Numbered from the stretch's first letter, positions 1-6,346 are shown. The stretch: DNA of 13,312 nt from an uncultured Moraxella sp. (GCA_937975585.1 CALJUC010000015.1:1-13312); one strand, 5' to 3'. Program-made: numbers and translations. Notes: a model not told the origin generated them from the letters alone.

Positions 1-350
1 ATAATCATGACTGCGGCAAACACTGTATCTCGTGCCAACACTGCCGCATCATTAGGCGGACTACTATTCATTAGCGCGACAATTAAGGATACCTCAATGA
101 CAGTCACCGCTAACGCTAGCACAATCGTACCAAATGGCTCGCCAACTTTATGCGCGATGACCTCCGCGTGATGCACGGACGCAAATACGGCAATCATTAA
201 CAAGGTCCCTGTTGCTAAATTACTCAGTAAGCCAGTCGGATGCCATAATAGATGCCCACCCAGTAATAGCAACGCCACTAGCGGCATTACCACGGTCCAG
301 ATAGGTAAATTGATATTGAAGTTTTTTCTTAGCCATAAATTATTTGCCAT
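1..350 (-). CDS. chaA: Ca2+/H+ (Na+/H+) antiporter ChaA, N-terminal part, cut by the window edge
   Basis: This is an open frame running off the left edge: 116 complete codons are visible with no stop. The translation begins MANNLWLRKNFNINLP. It has a hydrophobic helix at about residues 17-35, a second at about 42-60, then HHAEVIAHKVGEPFG (60-74) followed by a hydrophobic stretch containing Glu86 (TVIEVSLI, 83-90). His-Ala-Asp/Glu-(V/I)-(L/I)-Ala-His-(K/R)-(L/V)-Gly-Glu-Pro and the buried acidic residue of the first alpha repeat match the cation exchanger family as in E. coli ChaA. That protein is an inner-membrane antiporter exporting Ca2+ or Na+ in exchange for protons. The ATG at 350 is preceded by a G-rich Shine-Dalgarno (AAGGGGG on the minus strand, 354-360). 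The gene follows the MFS gene on the same strand after about 94 bp and probably has its own promoter there. Full-length family members have about 360 residues, so roughly a third is visible. Confidence 0.85.
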   Translation of the reverse strand, partial: MANNLWLRKNFNINLPIWTVVMPLVALLLLGGHLLWHPTGLLSNLATGTLLMIAVFASVHHAEVIAHKVGEPFGTIVLALAVTVIEVSLIVALMNSSPPNDAAVLARDTVFAAVMI

Positions 351-390
351 ATGCCCCCTTATTTTCAAATTTAAAAGTTAATAAAAAATA

Positions 391-412
391 CCTAGCATTC
401 ATGAATAATAGG
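391..412. promoter_or_regulatory. 22-bp near-perfect palindrome upstream of chaA (candidate operator)
   Basis: The segment reads CCTA, two bases, ATTCATGAAT, two bases, TAGG. It is symmetric at 18 of 22 positions and has no loop, which suits a dimeric repressor better than an RNA hairpin. It lies 41 bp before the chaA start and downstream of the MFS stop. No regulator is recognised, and AT-rich DNA gives weak palindromes by chance, so this is a candidate only. Confidence 0.3.
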
Positions 413-444
413 TTAAATATATCATATTTTTTATTATTATGAAA

Positions 445-1935
445 TTATTTTTCTTTATTTTGGGTTTTATGCCATAAAATTATCGGTACAAGGCAGAGCA
501 TGCCAACTATCAAGCTAAGTGAAAAATGCGCGGTATAACCCAATAACTTGGCGGTATAGCCACCAACAAAATGCGCTGAGCCACCTAATGCCGTGAGCAA
601 ACACACTTGTACGGTAAAGTCACTCCCCGCCCTATCCGTCCGTGCATAGTGCATTATCGTGGTCAACATGGCCACCAGTGCCAATGAGGCACAAAAATGT
701 TCCAACGCATTAATCGCATAGAGCCAAGCGAACTGCTGCAAATAACCGTGATAAAAACCATTTGCTACCGCGCCATACAGTCCTGTGGTCAGCGCTTGTA
801 ATAGATTAAAGCCAAGTAACGCTTGGTATCGGGTTAGACGCTTCATCAACAATGTCGCCACGCCCGCGCCCATCAACGATGCGGCTGAACCCAAGATAGT
901 CACCCAAAAACCGATACGATTTAAGCTAACCCCAAAATCCACCATCATGGGCTTGACCATACCACTTGATAAGCCATCAGCTATTTTAAATACCAATAAC
1001 ACCCCAAGCCACGCTCGCAGCTCTTTGGTCGACCAAAAATATTGATAATGATGCTGGATATAAGTAAGGATGCTAGCAATGCTAACACTCACTCGCTTGC
1101 TTGTATTGGCGGCTACTGGAGCAATATTGGACATCTGATAATTGCTTACAGATAAGTCAGTAACTGTGGCGGGTTCACGAAAACGTAAAATCGGTAGCGT
1201 ATTTAAGCCGACCAATCCCGCCATTATCAAAAAATTGGCGCGCCAACCCACCACATCAAGTGCCATTAACAGCACACCACCGCCCAAAATCAAGCCCATG
1301 CGATAACCAATCGCTTGAACCGCATTGCCCTGACTATGGCGATGGGTTCGTTGTTGTTCATGATTGGTATGTTTTACAGGACTTTGTACAACGCTAGGCG
1401 CAGTGTCAGGTAGTGTAAGTGCGATATCGCTACTGATAGGGTCAGTCGTTAGGATAGGACGTTTTAATAGACGAGTGGCCAAGCCATCGGTGGCGATATC
1501 ATGGGTCGCCCCCATCAGGCTTAATACAAATAGCAAAGCGTATAAGGTGATAACCGTATTGGCTTGTGATAAATTCTGCGGCTCAAAAAACGCAATAACT
1601 GCCAGAACAATAATAGAGCCGAGCTGTAATGGCAAAATCCAACTACGCGAGCGCCCCATCGTTGGTCGATAATGCGCATCCACCCAAGGCGACCACAAAA
1701 ACTTTAGCCCCCACGGCAATAAAATCAGCCCTGACCAGCCGATGGCCACCAATGAAGCCTGATATTCACGCAAAATAGCGGGCAAGGCTTGGGTGATAAA
1801 TCCCGCAGGCAAGCCTTGGGCAAAGTATAAGGTTAACAATAGCCCCAACTGCCGATAATGGCCATAATCCTCATCTTGTTGACTACCTTGATGATAATTA
1901 TCCGCCGATGACTGGTTGGGTGACAGGTCTGACAT
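445..1935 (-). CDS. MFS permease of the AmpG / RhtX-FptX type
   Basis: This is a 496-residue inner-membrane transporter. The first helix pair reads LYFAQGLPAGFITQALPAIL (36-55), followed by SLVAIGWSGLILLPWGLKFLW and SPWVDAHY, then GRSRSWILPLQLG (94-106) and MGATHDIATDGLATRLL (141-157). That order (QGLP, then LPWGLKFLW(S/A)P, then GRSRSW, then A(T/Q)HDIATDG) is typical of the AmpG muropeptide permeases and the related RhtX/FptX siderophore permeases. 'AQGLPAGF(I)TQALPA' leans towards RhtX/FptX. The substrate cannot be settled, because no siderophore or beta-lactamase genes are nearby. About 12 helices are expected. Two hydrophilic loops are long: residues 157-205, between the fourth and fifth helices, and 251-303, between the two halves. 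The start at 1935 has a GGGG Shine-Dalgarno six bases upstream. The gene follows purU on the same strand after 77 bp that contain a short tandem repeat. Confidence 0.75.
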   Translation of the reverse strand: MSDLSPNQSSADNYHQGSQQDEDYGHYRQLGLLLTLYFAQGLPAGFITQALPAILREYQASLVAIGWSGLILLPWGLKFLWSPWVDAHYRPTMGRSRSWILPLQLGSIIVLAVIAFFEPQNLSQANTVITLYALLFVLSLMGATHDIATDGLATRLLKRPILTTDPISSDIALTLPDTAPSVVQSPVKHTNHEQQRTHRHSQGNAVQAIGYRMGLILGGGVLLMALDVVGWRANFLIMAGLVGLNTLPILRFREPATVTDLSVSNYQMSNIAPVAANTSKRVSVSIASILTYIQHHYQYFWSTKELRAWLGVLLVFKIADGLSSGMVKPMMVDFGVSLNRIGFWVTILGSAASLMGAGVATLLMKRLTRYQALLGFNLLQALTTGLYGAVANGFYHGYLQQFAWLYAINALEHFCASLALVAMLTTIMHYARTDRAGSDFTVQVCLLTALGGSAHFVGGYTAKLLGYTAHFSLSLIVGMLCLVPIILWHKTQNKEK

Positions 1936-1972
1936 CGTTACCCCGACTGATATCGTTAACCTTAATATTAGG

Positions 1973-2024
1973 CTTGGTTGTTAGACTTAGTTGTGAGGTT
2001 TAGTTGTTATATTTAGTTAAACAC
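1973..2024. repeat. 13-bp tandem repeat, four units, between purU and the MFS gene
   Basis: Four consecutive 13-base units can be lined up: CTTGGTTGTTAGA (1973), CTTAGTTGTGAGG (1986), TTTAGTTGTTATA (1999) and TTTAGTTAAACAC (2012). The shared core is YTT(A/G)GTTGT and the fourth copy is degenerate. The last unit overlaps the purU stop codon at 2013-2015. The array fills most of the 77-bp gap ahead of the MFS gene. It could be slippage-derived filler or a set of phased binding sites. Confidence 0.6.
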
Positions 2025-2873
2025 GACCGTTTTATTACCAGTGACAATCACTCGATTTTCGATATGCCAACGTACGGCACGCGTTAACACGCTACGCTCC
2101 ACATCTTGACCAATCGCGCGCAACTCAGGCACGTGTTGGCGATGGCTCACGCGATGCACGTCTTGCTCGATAATCGGGCCTTGGTCCAATTCAGCGGTGA
2201 CATAGTGCGCGGTCGCGCCAATCAATTTGACCCCTTTGTCATAGGCTTGGCGATATGGGTCAGCCCCCACAAACGCCGGTAAGAATGAATGATGAATATT
2301 GATGATTTTCATTTGCCAAAGATTGACAAACTCTGGCGATAAAATCTGCATATAACGCGCCAATACCAATAAATCACAGTCTTTGACCAATTCTTGCATC
2401 GCAGCTTCGGCTTGGACCTTGGTGTCTTTGGTGACGGGCACATAGTGAAATGGCACACCAAAATTAACCACCGCTTGGCGCAAGTCTTCATGGTTGCTAA
2501 CTACACAGCTGATATCACAATGTAGCTGACCTTGTTGCCAACGCCACAGTAAATCAAGCAAGGCATGGTCATATTTTGAAACCAAAATCGCGACTTTTTT
2601 ACGGCGGCTATTGTCAAATAACTGCCAATCCATCTGGTACATTTTGGCAACGGTATGCTCAAAACTGGCTTTTAAGTTATCCCAAATCTCTGCCAAATCA
2701 CTAATCGCAAACTCAAGACGCATAAAATATTGACCGCCCTCAGGCTCGGTCGAGTACTGGTCTAGACTGATGATATTCGCGCCATAGCGGTAAATAAATT
2801 CAGACACTGCTTGGACGATACCGGCACGGTCTTGGCATTTGATAAGTAATGTAGCAGTTGATAGATTTTTCAT
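2013..2873 (-). CDS. purU: Formyltetrahydrofolate deformylase PurU
   Basis: PurU hydrolyses 10-formyl-THF to THF plus formate in the cytoplasm, balancing the one-carbon pool and supplying formate to PurT. The 286-residue product has the usual two parts. An N-terminal ACT regulatory domain spans about residues 5-85 (LLIKCQDRAGIVQAVSEFI, then GANIISLDQYS). A formyltransferase-fold catalytic domain follows from about 92, with INIHHSFLPAF (191-201) and TAELDQGPIIEQD (226-238). The catalytic Asn192, His194 and Asp230 are all present. Length matches the family (about 280). I chose the ATG at 2873 because the sequence before it, although open back to 3026, does not resemble PurU and would add 51 residues before the ACT domain. 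A weak AAGAG-type ribosome site precedes 2873. It lies downstream of ruvC on the same strand with a 195-bp gap. Confidence 0.95.
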   Translation of the reverse strand: MKNLSTATLLIKCQDRAGIVQAVSEFIYRYGANIISLDQYSTEPEGGQYFMRLEFAISDLAEIWDNLKASFEHTVAKMYQMDWQLFDNSRRKKVAILVSKYDHALLDLLWRWQQGQLHCDISCVVSNHEDLRQAVVNFGVPFHYVPVTKDTKVQAEAAMQELVKDCDLLVLARYMQILSPEFVNLWQMKIINIHHSFLPAFVGADPYRQAYDKGVKLIGATAHYVTAELDQGPIIEQDVHRVSHRQHVPELRAIGQDVERSVLTRAVRWHIENRVIVTGNKTVVFN

Positions 2874-3027
2874 AATAACTCTTTCATAAAACTGTTTTAA
2901 TAGATGAGATTTTATCTCTTCGCGGATAAAGTTTACGATTAGACTAAACGCATCTTGCAAATAAACGTCAGGGATAATTCGATAAAATTGCGCATTGCAA
3001 TGGGTTTTGATGACACAACAAACCATC

Positions 3028-3047
3028 GAACGCTAAATGTTGCGTTC
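3028..3047. repeat. Small inverted repeat between ruvC and purU
   Basis: GAACGC (3028-3033) and GCGTTC (3042-3047) form a perfect 6-bp stem around an 8-base loop, about 20 bp past the ruvC stop on the minus strand. No U-tract follows it in the ruvC transcript, so it is not a convincing intrinsic terminator. It may be an mRNA end-stabilising hairpin or chance. Confidence 0.25.
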
Positions 3048-3068
3048 AATATCAATAAATCGTTTCGC

Positions 3069-3680
3069 CTACCGTAAATTACCCAAATCCGCTTCACTTA
3101 AGCGCCAACGGCCTTTTTTCTTACTGCGTCCACTGCCACTGCCGCTAGAAGACGTGCCCACGCCCGCTGCACCAATTAATAATTTATTAAGCGTCAAACT
3201 ATGGTACGCATGACAAATCGCACACGCCAAGCCATCTGCGGCATCGGCTTGCGGATTGACCGAGAGATTCAATAAACGCATGACCATCGCTTGGACTTGC
3301 TCTTTATCAGCCGCCCCATAACCACACACGGCTTGCTTAATCTGGCGTGCGGTATATTCTTCAACGCTCAAATCTTTCGCCACCAAAGCCGCAATCGCTG
3401 ACCCTCTCGCCTGTCCAAGCTTTAACGCAGTATCAGGATTGGATGCCATAAATACTTGCTCAATCGCAGCACTCATCGGCTCATCCGTGTATTTTTGATA
3501 ATGCTCGACAATTCGGCTGACCCCAGCGAAGATACGCTTCAATCGTTCAGGCATCGTCTCGCCCTGACCGTAAGCATGAATCGTGCCCGCATCTAGATAC
3601 TCAAGCTTATCGCCCGTATGACGAATAATGCCATATCCCGTTAGCCGCGAACCAGGGTCAATACCGATAAAAATAGTCAT
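3069..3680 (-). CDS. ruvC: Crossover junction endodeoxyribonuclease RuvC
   Basis: RuvC is the dimeric resolvase that cuts Holliday junctions with RuvAB. The 203-residue product starts MTIFIGIDPGSRLTGYG and carries the four acidic metal-binding residues expected of the family: Asp8 in GIDPG, Glu74 in AIEQVFMA, and Asp146 and Asp149 in NPQADAADGLA. The helix ALKLGQARGSAIAAL (85-99) also matches. E. coli RuvC has 173 residues; the excess is a C-terminal tail at about 166-203 that includes a Ser/Gly run (TSSSGSGSGRS) followed by KKKGRWRL. An ATG at 3713 is also in frame, but the one at 3680 puts GIDPG at the standard distance from the N-terminus. No ruvA or ruvB is adjacent, so the gene stands apart from ruvAB here. 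A strong extended -10 lies about 100 bp upstream. Confidence 0.95.
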   Translation of the reverse strand: MTIFIGIDPGSRLTGYGIIRHTGDKLEYLDAGTIHAYGQGETMPERLKRIFAGVSRIVEHYQKYTDEPMSAAIEQVFMASNPDTALKLGQARGSAIAALVAKDLSVEEYTARQIKQAVCGYGAADKEQVQAMVMRLLNLSVNPQADAADGLACAICHAYHSLTLNKLLIGAAGVGTSSSGSGSGRSKKKGRWRLSEADLGNLR

Positions 3681-3768
3681 AACACACTCGTGTGGAAATA
3701 CGCCTATTAACAACCTAGCGCATTACAAAATAACAAAAAGATAGCGAAGACATGTAATCATGCCCTGC

Positions 3769-3790
3769 AATCAAGCAGTTGATTATAGCA
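3769..3790 (-). promoter_or_regulatory. ruvC extended -10 promoter overlapped by a palindrome
   Basis: On the minus strand TGC-TATAAT (3790 down to 3782) is a perfect extended -10; the -35 region is weak. Overlapping it on the downstream side is AATCAA-GCAG-TTGATT (3769-3784), a perfect 6-bp inverted repeat with a 4-base centre. It covers the last part of the -10 and the predicted start of transcription near 3775. That is where a repressor would sit, although the same bases could also form a hairpin at the 5' end of the mRNA. The predicted leader is about 95 bases. Confidence 0.5.
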
Positions 3791-3927
3791 CCCCTAGCTA
3801 GATAGAAGCCAACCAGATGAAAAAGTTCAAAAAAAGTTGCAATTTTTGCCAAAAAGTATTTGATAGTTAGCGCAGTTATCCCCATCATAATAATGGATTG
3901 GCCACGTGATGTTGCCAGTCATTTTTT

Positions 3928-3968
3928 TTGACAGTCAGCACGACGCATAATAGGGCATGATGACTGTC
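3928..3968 (+). promoter_or_regulatory. -35-like TTGACA and inverted repeat upstream of fxsA
   Basis: A consensus TTGACA (3928-3933) has only poor -10 candidates at the usual distance (TAATAG, spacing 14). GACAGTCA (3930-3937) is repeated in perfect inverted orientation as TGACTGTC (3961-3968). The centre-to-centre distance is 31 bp, close to three helical turns. A third related half-site, CCAGTCA, lies just upstream (3915-3921). This may be a two-site operator for fxsA. Confidence 0.35.
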
Positions 3969-4005
3969 TGTTTTATGGTTTTTAGCGATGAGGAAACGCA
4001 CACCC

Positions 4006-4638
4006 ATGGGAAATATAGTCGGCATTGCGATTGTTTGGTTTATCATTGAAATGCTTGTTTGGTATTTAATTGGCCAGTTTGTTAGTGGATGGTGGGTGTT
4101 TGGCTGGTTTATCGTCGCTGCAGTGATTGGTATAGTACTAGTCAAAAAAGGCGCTGCGACCTTAAAACCCATGGCAGGCCAAGCGCAAATGGCGATGCTA
4201 AACCCGGCAATGCGTCCAAATGAAAACACCGTGGTCGGTGCGATTGCCATGGCCATTGCCGGTATCTTGTTTATTTTGCCCGGGATTTTGAGCGATATCG
4301 TTGCGCTCGTAGTAATGTTGCCGCCTGTTCAAAACAAGTTCAAAAACTTTGCCAAAGATTACGCAACCAAAAACCCAGAAAAGCTGATGCAAATGATGGC
4401 CAGTCGTATGGGTGGTATTGACCCATCGCAAATGGCGGGCATGGGCGGTTTAGGTGGCATGATGGGTGGTATGGGCGGACAAAACCCATTCGGCGGCAAT
4501 AATCCATTTGGTGCGGCTGGTCAAAACCCATTTGGCAATATGAATGCTAATCGTGGTAAAGGTGGTACTGTGGTGGATGGACAGGCCAAAACCGTTAACC
4601 CAAATGTCAAAAAAATCAAATCGGCTAACGATGACTAA
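4006..4638 (+). CDS. fxsA: FxsA family membrane protein
   Basis: FxsA is a small inner-membrane protein named for suppressing F-plasmid exclusion of phage T7 when overproduced; its normal role is unclear. The 210-residue product has hydrophobic segments at about 5-22, 29-48 and 78-105. It contains the family signature near the last one, LPGILSDIVALVVMLPPV (91-108), where the family usually reads PGF(L/I)(T/S)D..G.LLLLPP. The tail after about 130 is unusual: Met/Gly-rich (GGLGGMMGGMGG, 147-158) with three NPFG units (160-177), ending in a basic/acidic stretch. I prefer the ATG at 4006 to the one at 3988: GAGGAAA (3990-3996) is a good Shine-Dalgarno for it, and the first helix then starts near the N-terminus as in relatives. 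It is a single-gene transcript ending in a terminator at 4659-4688. Confidence 0.85.
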   Translation: MGNIVGIAIVWFIIEMLVWYLIGQFVSGWWVFGWFIVAAVIGIVLVKKGAATLKPMAGQAQMAMLNPAMRPNENTVVGAIAMAIAGILFILPGILSDIVALVVMLPPVQNKFKNFAKDYATKNPEKLMQMMASRMGGIDPSQMAGMGGLGGMMGGMGGQNPFGGNNPFGAAGQNPFGNMNANRGKGGTVVDGQAKTVNPNVKKIKSANDD

Positions 4639-4653
4639 TATTAACCGTTAGCC
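4623..4653 (+). repeat. Inverted repeat across the fxsA stop codon
   Basis: GGCTAACG (4623-4630) and CGTTAGCC (4646-4653) are perfect 8-bp arms around 15 bases that contain the fxsA stop codon. The hairpin ends five bases before the terminator stem. A similar hairpin-then-terminator pair follows scoB. Confidence 0.55.
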
Positions 4654-4658
4654 CTCTC

Positions 4659-4688
4659 AAAAACACGTCTCTATCAGGCGTGTTTTTT
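4659..4688 (+). terminator. Rho-independent terminator after fxsA
   Basis: AAAAACACG (4659-4667) pairs with CGTGTTTTT (4679-4687), and the stem can extend inward by TCT/AGG including one wobble, leaving the loop CTATC. A six-T run (4683-4688) forms the U-tract. The A-tract on the other side could let it work on the opposite strand too, but no gene there needs it. Confidence 0.85.
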
Positions 4689-4719
4689 GTTATTAATTGC
4701 GCTCATCGGTTTTGAACAA

Positions 4720-4748
4720 TTGACCTGAGAAACAAGTATTTTTACAAA
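4720..4748 (+). promoter_or_regulatory. Possible upstream promoter for scoAB
   Basis: TTGACC (4720-4725) and TACAAA (4743-4748) are separated by 17 bp. The -35 is 5/6 and the -10 is 4/6 to consensus. An 11-bp palindrome, TTACACTGTAA (4777-4787), follows about 30 bp downstream and could be an operator for transcripts from here. Confidence 0.35.
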
Positions 4749-4813
4749 TAATTATTGTGTTATGATTTGTTAGACTTTACACTGTAATTTTCTCTAAATC
4801 GATACACTTCGTC

Positions 4814-4841
4814 TTGTTTTAGAGTATATTTTTTATATAAT
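4814..4841 (+). promoter_or_regulatory. Likely scoAB promoter with consensus -10
   Basis: A perfect TATAAT lies at 4836-4841. The paired -35, TTGTTT (4814-4819, spacing 16), is weak. Transcription would begin near 4848, giving a leader of about 54 bases to the scoA start at 4902. The palindrome TTACACTGTAA (4777-4787) would then lie upstream of the -35, a position more typical of activation. Confidence 0.5.
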
Positions 4842-4901
4842 TTCTGTGCATCATTTTTTTGAAAGAATAAATTGGTTAATTTAATAACAAGGAGCGATTC
4901 A

Positions 4902-5612
4902 ATGACCAATAAAGTATATGACAGTGCGACAGCTGCCTTAGCTGATGTCGTAAAAGATGGACAAACCTTGGCTGTAGGCGGTTTTGGCCTATGCGGTATC
5001 CCAGAAGCCTTGATTGTCGCGTTGCGTGATAGTGGCGTTAAGGACTTAACCTGTATCAGCAACAATGCCGGTGTGGATGATTTTGGCCTTGGTCTATTAT
5101 TACAGACTCGCCAAATCAAAAAAATGATTGCCTCCTACGTGGGTGAAAACAAAGAATTTGAGCGCCAGTATTTGTCAGGTGAATTAGAGGTTGAATTGAC
5201 CCCGCAAGGTACCTTAGCAGAAAAACTACGCGCTGGCGGTGCGGGTATCCCTGCATTCTTTACCGCCACAGGCGTGGGCACGCAAATTGCGGACGGTAAA
5301 GAAGAGCGCGAATTTAATGGCCGTAAGTATATCCTTGAAGACTCATTGGTCGCTGATGTGGCACTTGTCAAAGCCCAAAAAGCGGATAAAGCCGGTAACT
5401 TAGTTTTTAACAAAACCGCACGTAACTTTAACCCAGATGTTGCCACCTCAGGCAAAATTACAATTGTTGAAGTGGAAGAATTGGTCGAAATCGGTGACAT
5501 CGATCCGGATCAAATTCACTTACCAGGTATCTATGTACACCGCATTGTGGTGAACGCTAGCCCTGAAAAACGCATTGAAAAAGTAACTGTTAAAGAAACA
5601 ACGCAAGGCTAA
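4902..5612 (+). CDS. scoA: 3-oxoacid (succinyl-CoA:acetoacetate) CoA-transferase subunit A
   Basis: With ScoB this forms the transferase that moves CoA from succinyl-CoA (or a related acyl-CoA) to acetoacetate, so ketone bodies and short-chain 3-oxoacids can be used as carbon. The 236-residue product carries the CoA-transferase family I subunit A signature DGQTLAVGGFGLCGIP (19-34), with the glycine-rich GGFGLCGIP loop. It also has conserved stretches such as SNNAGVDDFGLG, SYVGENKEF, ELTPQGTLAEKLRAGGAGIPAF and KADKAGNLVFNKTARNFN. Length fits ScoA (about 235) better than AtoD (about 220). The frame is open from 4872, but the ATG at 4902 follows AAGGAG (4889-4894) at good spacing and aligns with the family start. 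scoB follows after 31 bp, clearly co-transcribed. Which acyl donor is preferred cannot be read from sequence. Confidence 0.93.
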   Translation: MTNKVYDSATAALADVVKDGQTLAVGGFGLCGIPEALIVALRDSGVKDLTCISNNAGVDDFGLGLLLQTRQIKKMIASYVGENKEFERQYLSGELEVELTPQGTLAEKLRAGGAGIPAFFTATGVGTQIADGKEEREFNGRKYILEDSLVADVALVKAQKADKAGNLVFNKTARNFNPDVATSGKITIVEVEELVEIGDIDPDQIHLPGIYVHRIVVNASPEKRIEKVTVKETTQG

Positions 5613-5643
5613 TACTATTTTAAGAAATTTAAGGAATTAAATC

Positions 5644-6273
5644 ATGGCTTGGACTCGTGAACAAATGGCGCAAAAAGCCGCGCAAGAATTACAAGATGGT
5701 TTTTATGTTAATCTAGGTATCGGCTTACCAACCTTAGTTGCTAACTATATCCCACAAGGCGTAAACGTGTGGCTACAATCAGAAAATGGCCTACTCGGTA
5801 TTGGTGAATTCCCGACTGCTGACAAGGTTGACGCAGACTTGATTAATGCCGGTAAACAAACAGTGACGACCGTGACTGGCTCGAGCTTTTTCTCAAGCTC
5901 ACAATCATTTGCCATGATTCGTGGTGGTAAAATCAACCTAGCGATTTTGGGTGCGATGGAAGTCTCTGAGAAAGGTGACCTAGCCAACTGGATGATTCCA
6001 GGTAAAATGGTAAAAGGTATGGGCGGCGCGATGGACTTGGTTGCCGGTGTACAGCGTGTTATCGTATTGATGGAACACACCAATAAACACGGTGAGCCAA
6101 AAGTTTTGCCAGAATGTACCCTACCATTGACGGGTCGCGGTGTGGTTAACCGTATTATCAGTGACTTGGCCATTATGGACGTGACTGACAATGGCTTAAA
6201 ATTGGTTGAACTGGCGGATGGCATAACGTTTGAAGAGTTACAAGCCAAAACCCCAGTGACGATTCACCAGTAA
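5644..6273 (+). CDS. scoB: 3-oxoacid CoA-transferase subunit B
   Basis: This is the catalytic beta-type subunit of the ScoAB heteromer. LQSENGLLG (44-52) matches the family I subunit B signature, and Glu47 is the residue that forms the glutamyl-CoA thioester intermediate. The start has LGIGLPTLVANYIP, and later stretches (GAMEVSEKGDLANWMIPGKMVKGMGGAMDLV, split here for reading, and EHTNKHGEPK, LPLTGRGVVNRIISDLA) are typical. Its 209 residues are close to the family length of 210-217. The ATG at 5644 has AAGGAA seven bases upstream (5631-5636). The gene is the second of a two-gene operon that ends in a strong terminator about 40 bp beyond the stop. Confidence 0.93.
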   Translation: MAWTREQMAQKAAQELQDGFYVNLGIGLPTLVANYIPQGVNVWLQSENGLLGIGEFPTADKVDADLINAGKQTVTTVTGSSFFSSSQSFAMIRGGKINLAILGAMEVSEKGDLANWMIPGKMVKGMGGAMDLVAGVQRVIVLMEHTNKHGEPKVLPECTLPLTGRGVVNRIISDLAIMDVTDNGLKLVELADGITFEELQAKTPVTIHQ

Positions 6274-6290
6274 GTTATCAATCAGGTATG

Positions 6291-6313
6291 CGGTTATGAC
6301 TAACTCATAACCG
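6291..6313 (+). repeat. Inverted repeat just before the scoB terminator
   Basis: CGGTTATG (6291-6298) and CATAACCG (6306-6313) are perfect 8-bp arms around a 7-base loop. They end three bases before the terminator stem begins. This repeats the arrangement seen after fxsA with a different stem sequence. Confidence 0.6.
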
Positions 6314-6315
6314 TC

Positions 6316-6346
6316 AAAAAAAGAACAGCATTGTCTGTTCTTTTTT
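6316..6346 (+). terminator. Rho-independent terminator after scoB
   Basis: AAAAAAGAACAG (6317-6328) pairs with CTGTTCTTTTTT (6335-6346) in a perfect 12-bp stem with a 6-base loop (CATTGT) and a T-run continuing into T-rich DNA. It is symmetric enough to be bidirectional. Confidence 0.9.

Larger units (their letters stand above)
3681..4005. other. Divergent ruvC/fxsA intergenic region (325 bp)
   Basis: No convincing gene is present. The short minus-strand frame at 3885-4256 is a shadow of fxsA. The region holds the ruvC extended -10 and its palindrome (3769-3790), an A/T-rich tract with A and T runs near 3820-3860, a perfect TTGACA at 3928-3933, and an 8-bp inverted repeat (3930-3937 with 3961-3968) ahead of fxsA. 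Confidence 0.7.

Noticed and set aside
2874..3026. 51-residue N-terminal extension of PurU
   Set aside because: It is open but unlike any PurU N-terminus, has no Shine-Dalgarno, and would displace the ACT domain. The ATG at 2873 gives the family length.
3028..3047. Terminator after ruvC
   Set aside because: A 6-bp stem exists but no U-tract follows on the minus strand.
3769..3784. LexA box at ruvC
   Set aside because: The palindrome does not fit the CTGT-N8-ACAG LexA pattern; only symmetry is shown.
3885..4256. Minus-strand frame overlapping fxsA
   Set aside because: It is antisense of the hydrophobic FxsA coding region, with no recognisable features.
5745..6248. 167-codon minus-strand frame opposite scoB
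   Set aside because: scoB on the plus strand carries complete catalytic motifs and a good ribosome site; the antisense frame has neither.
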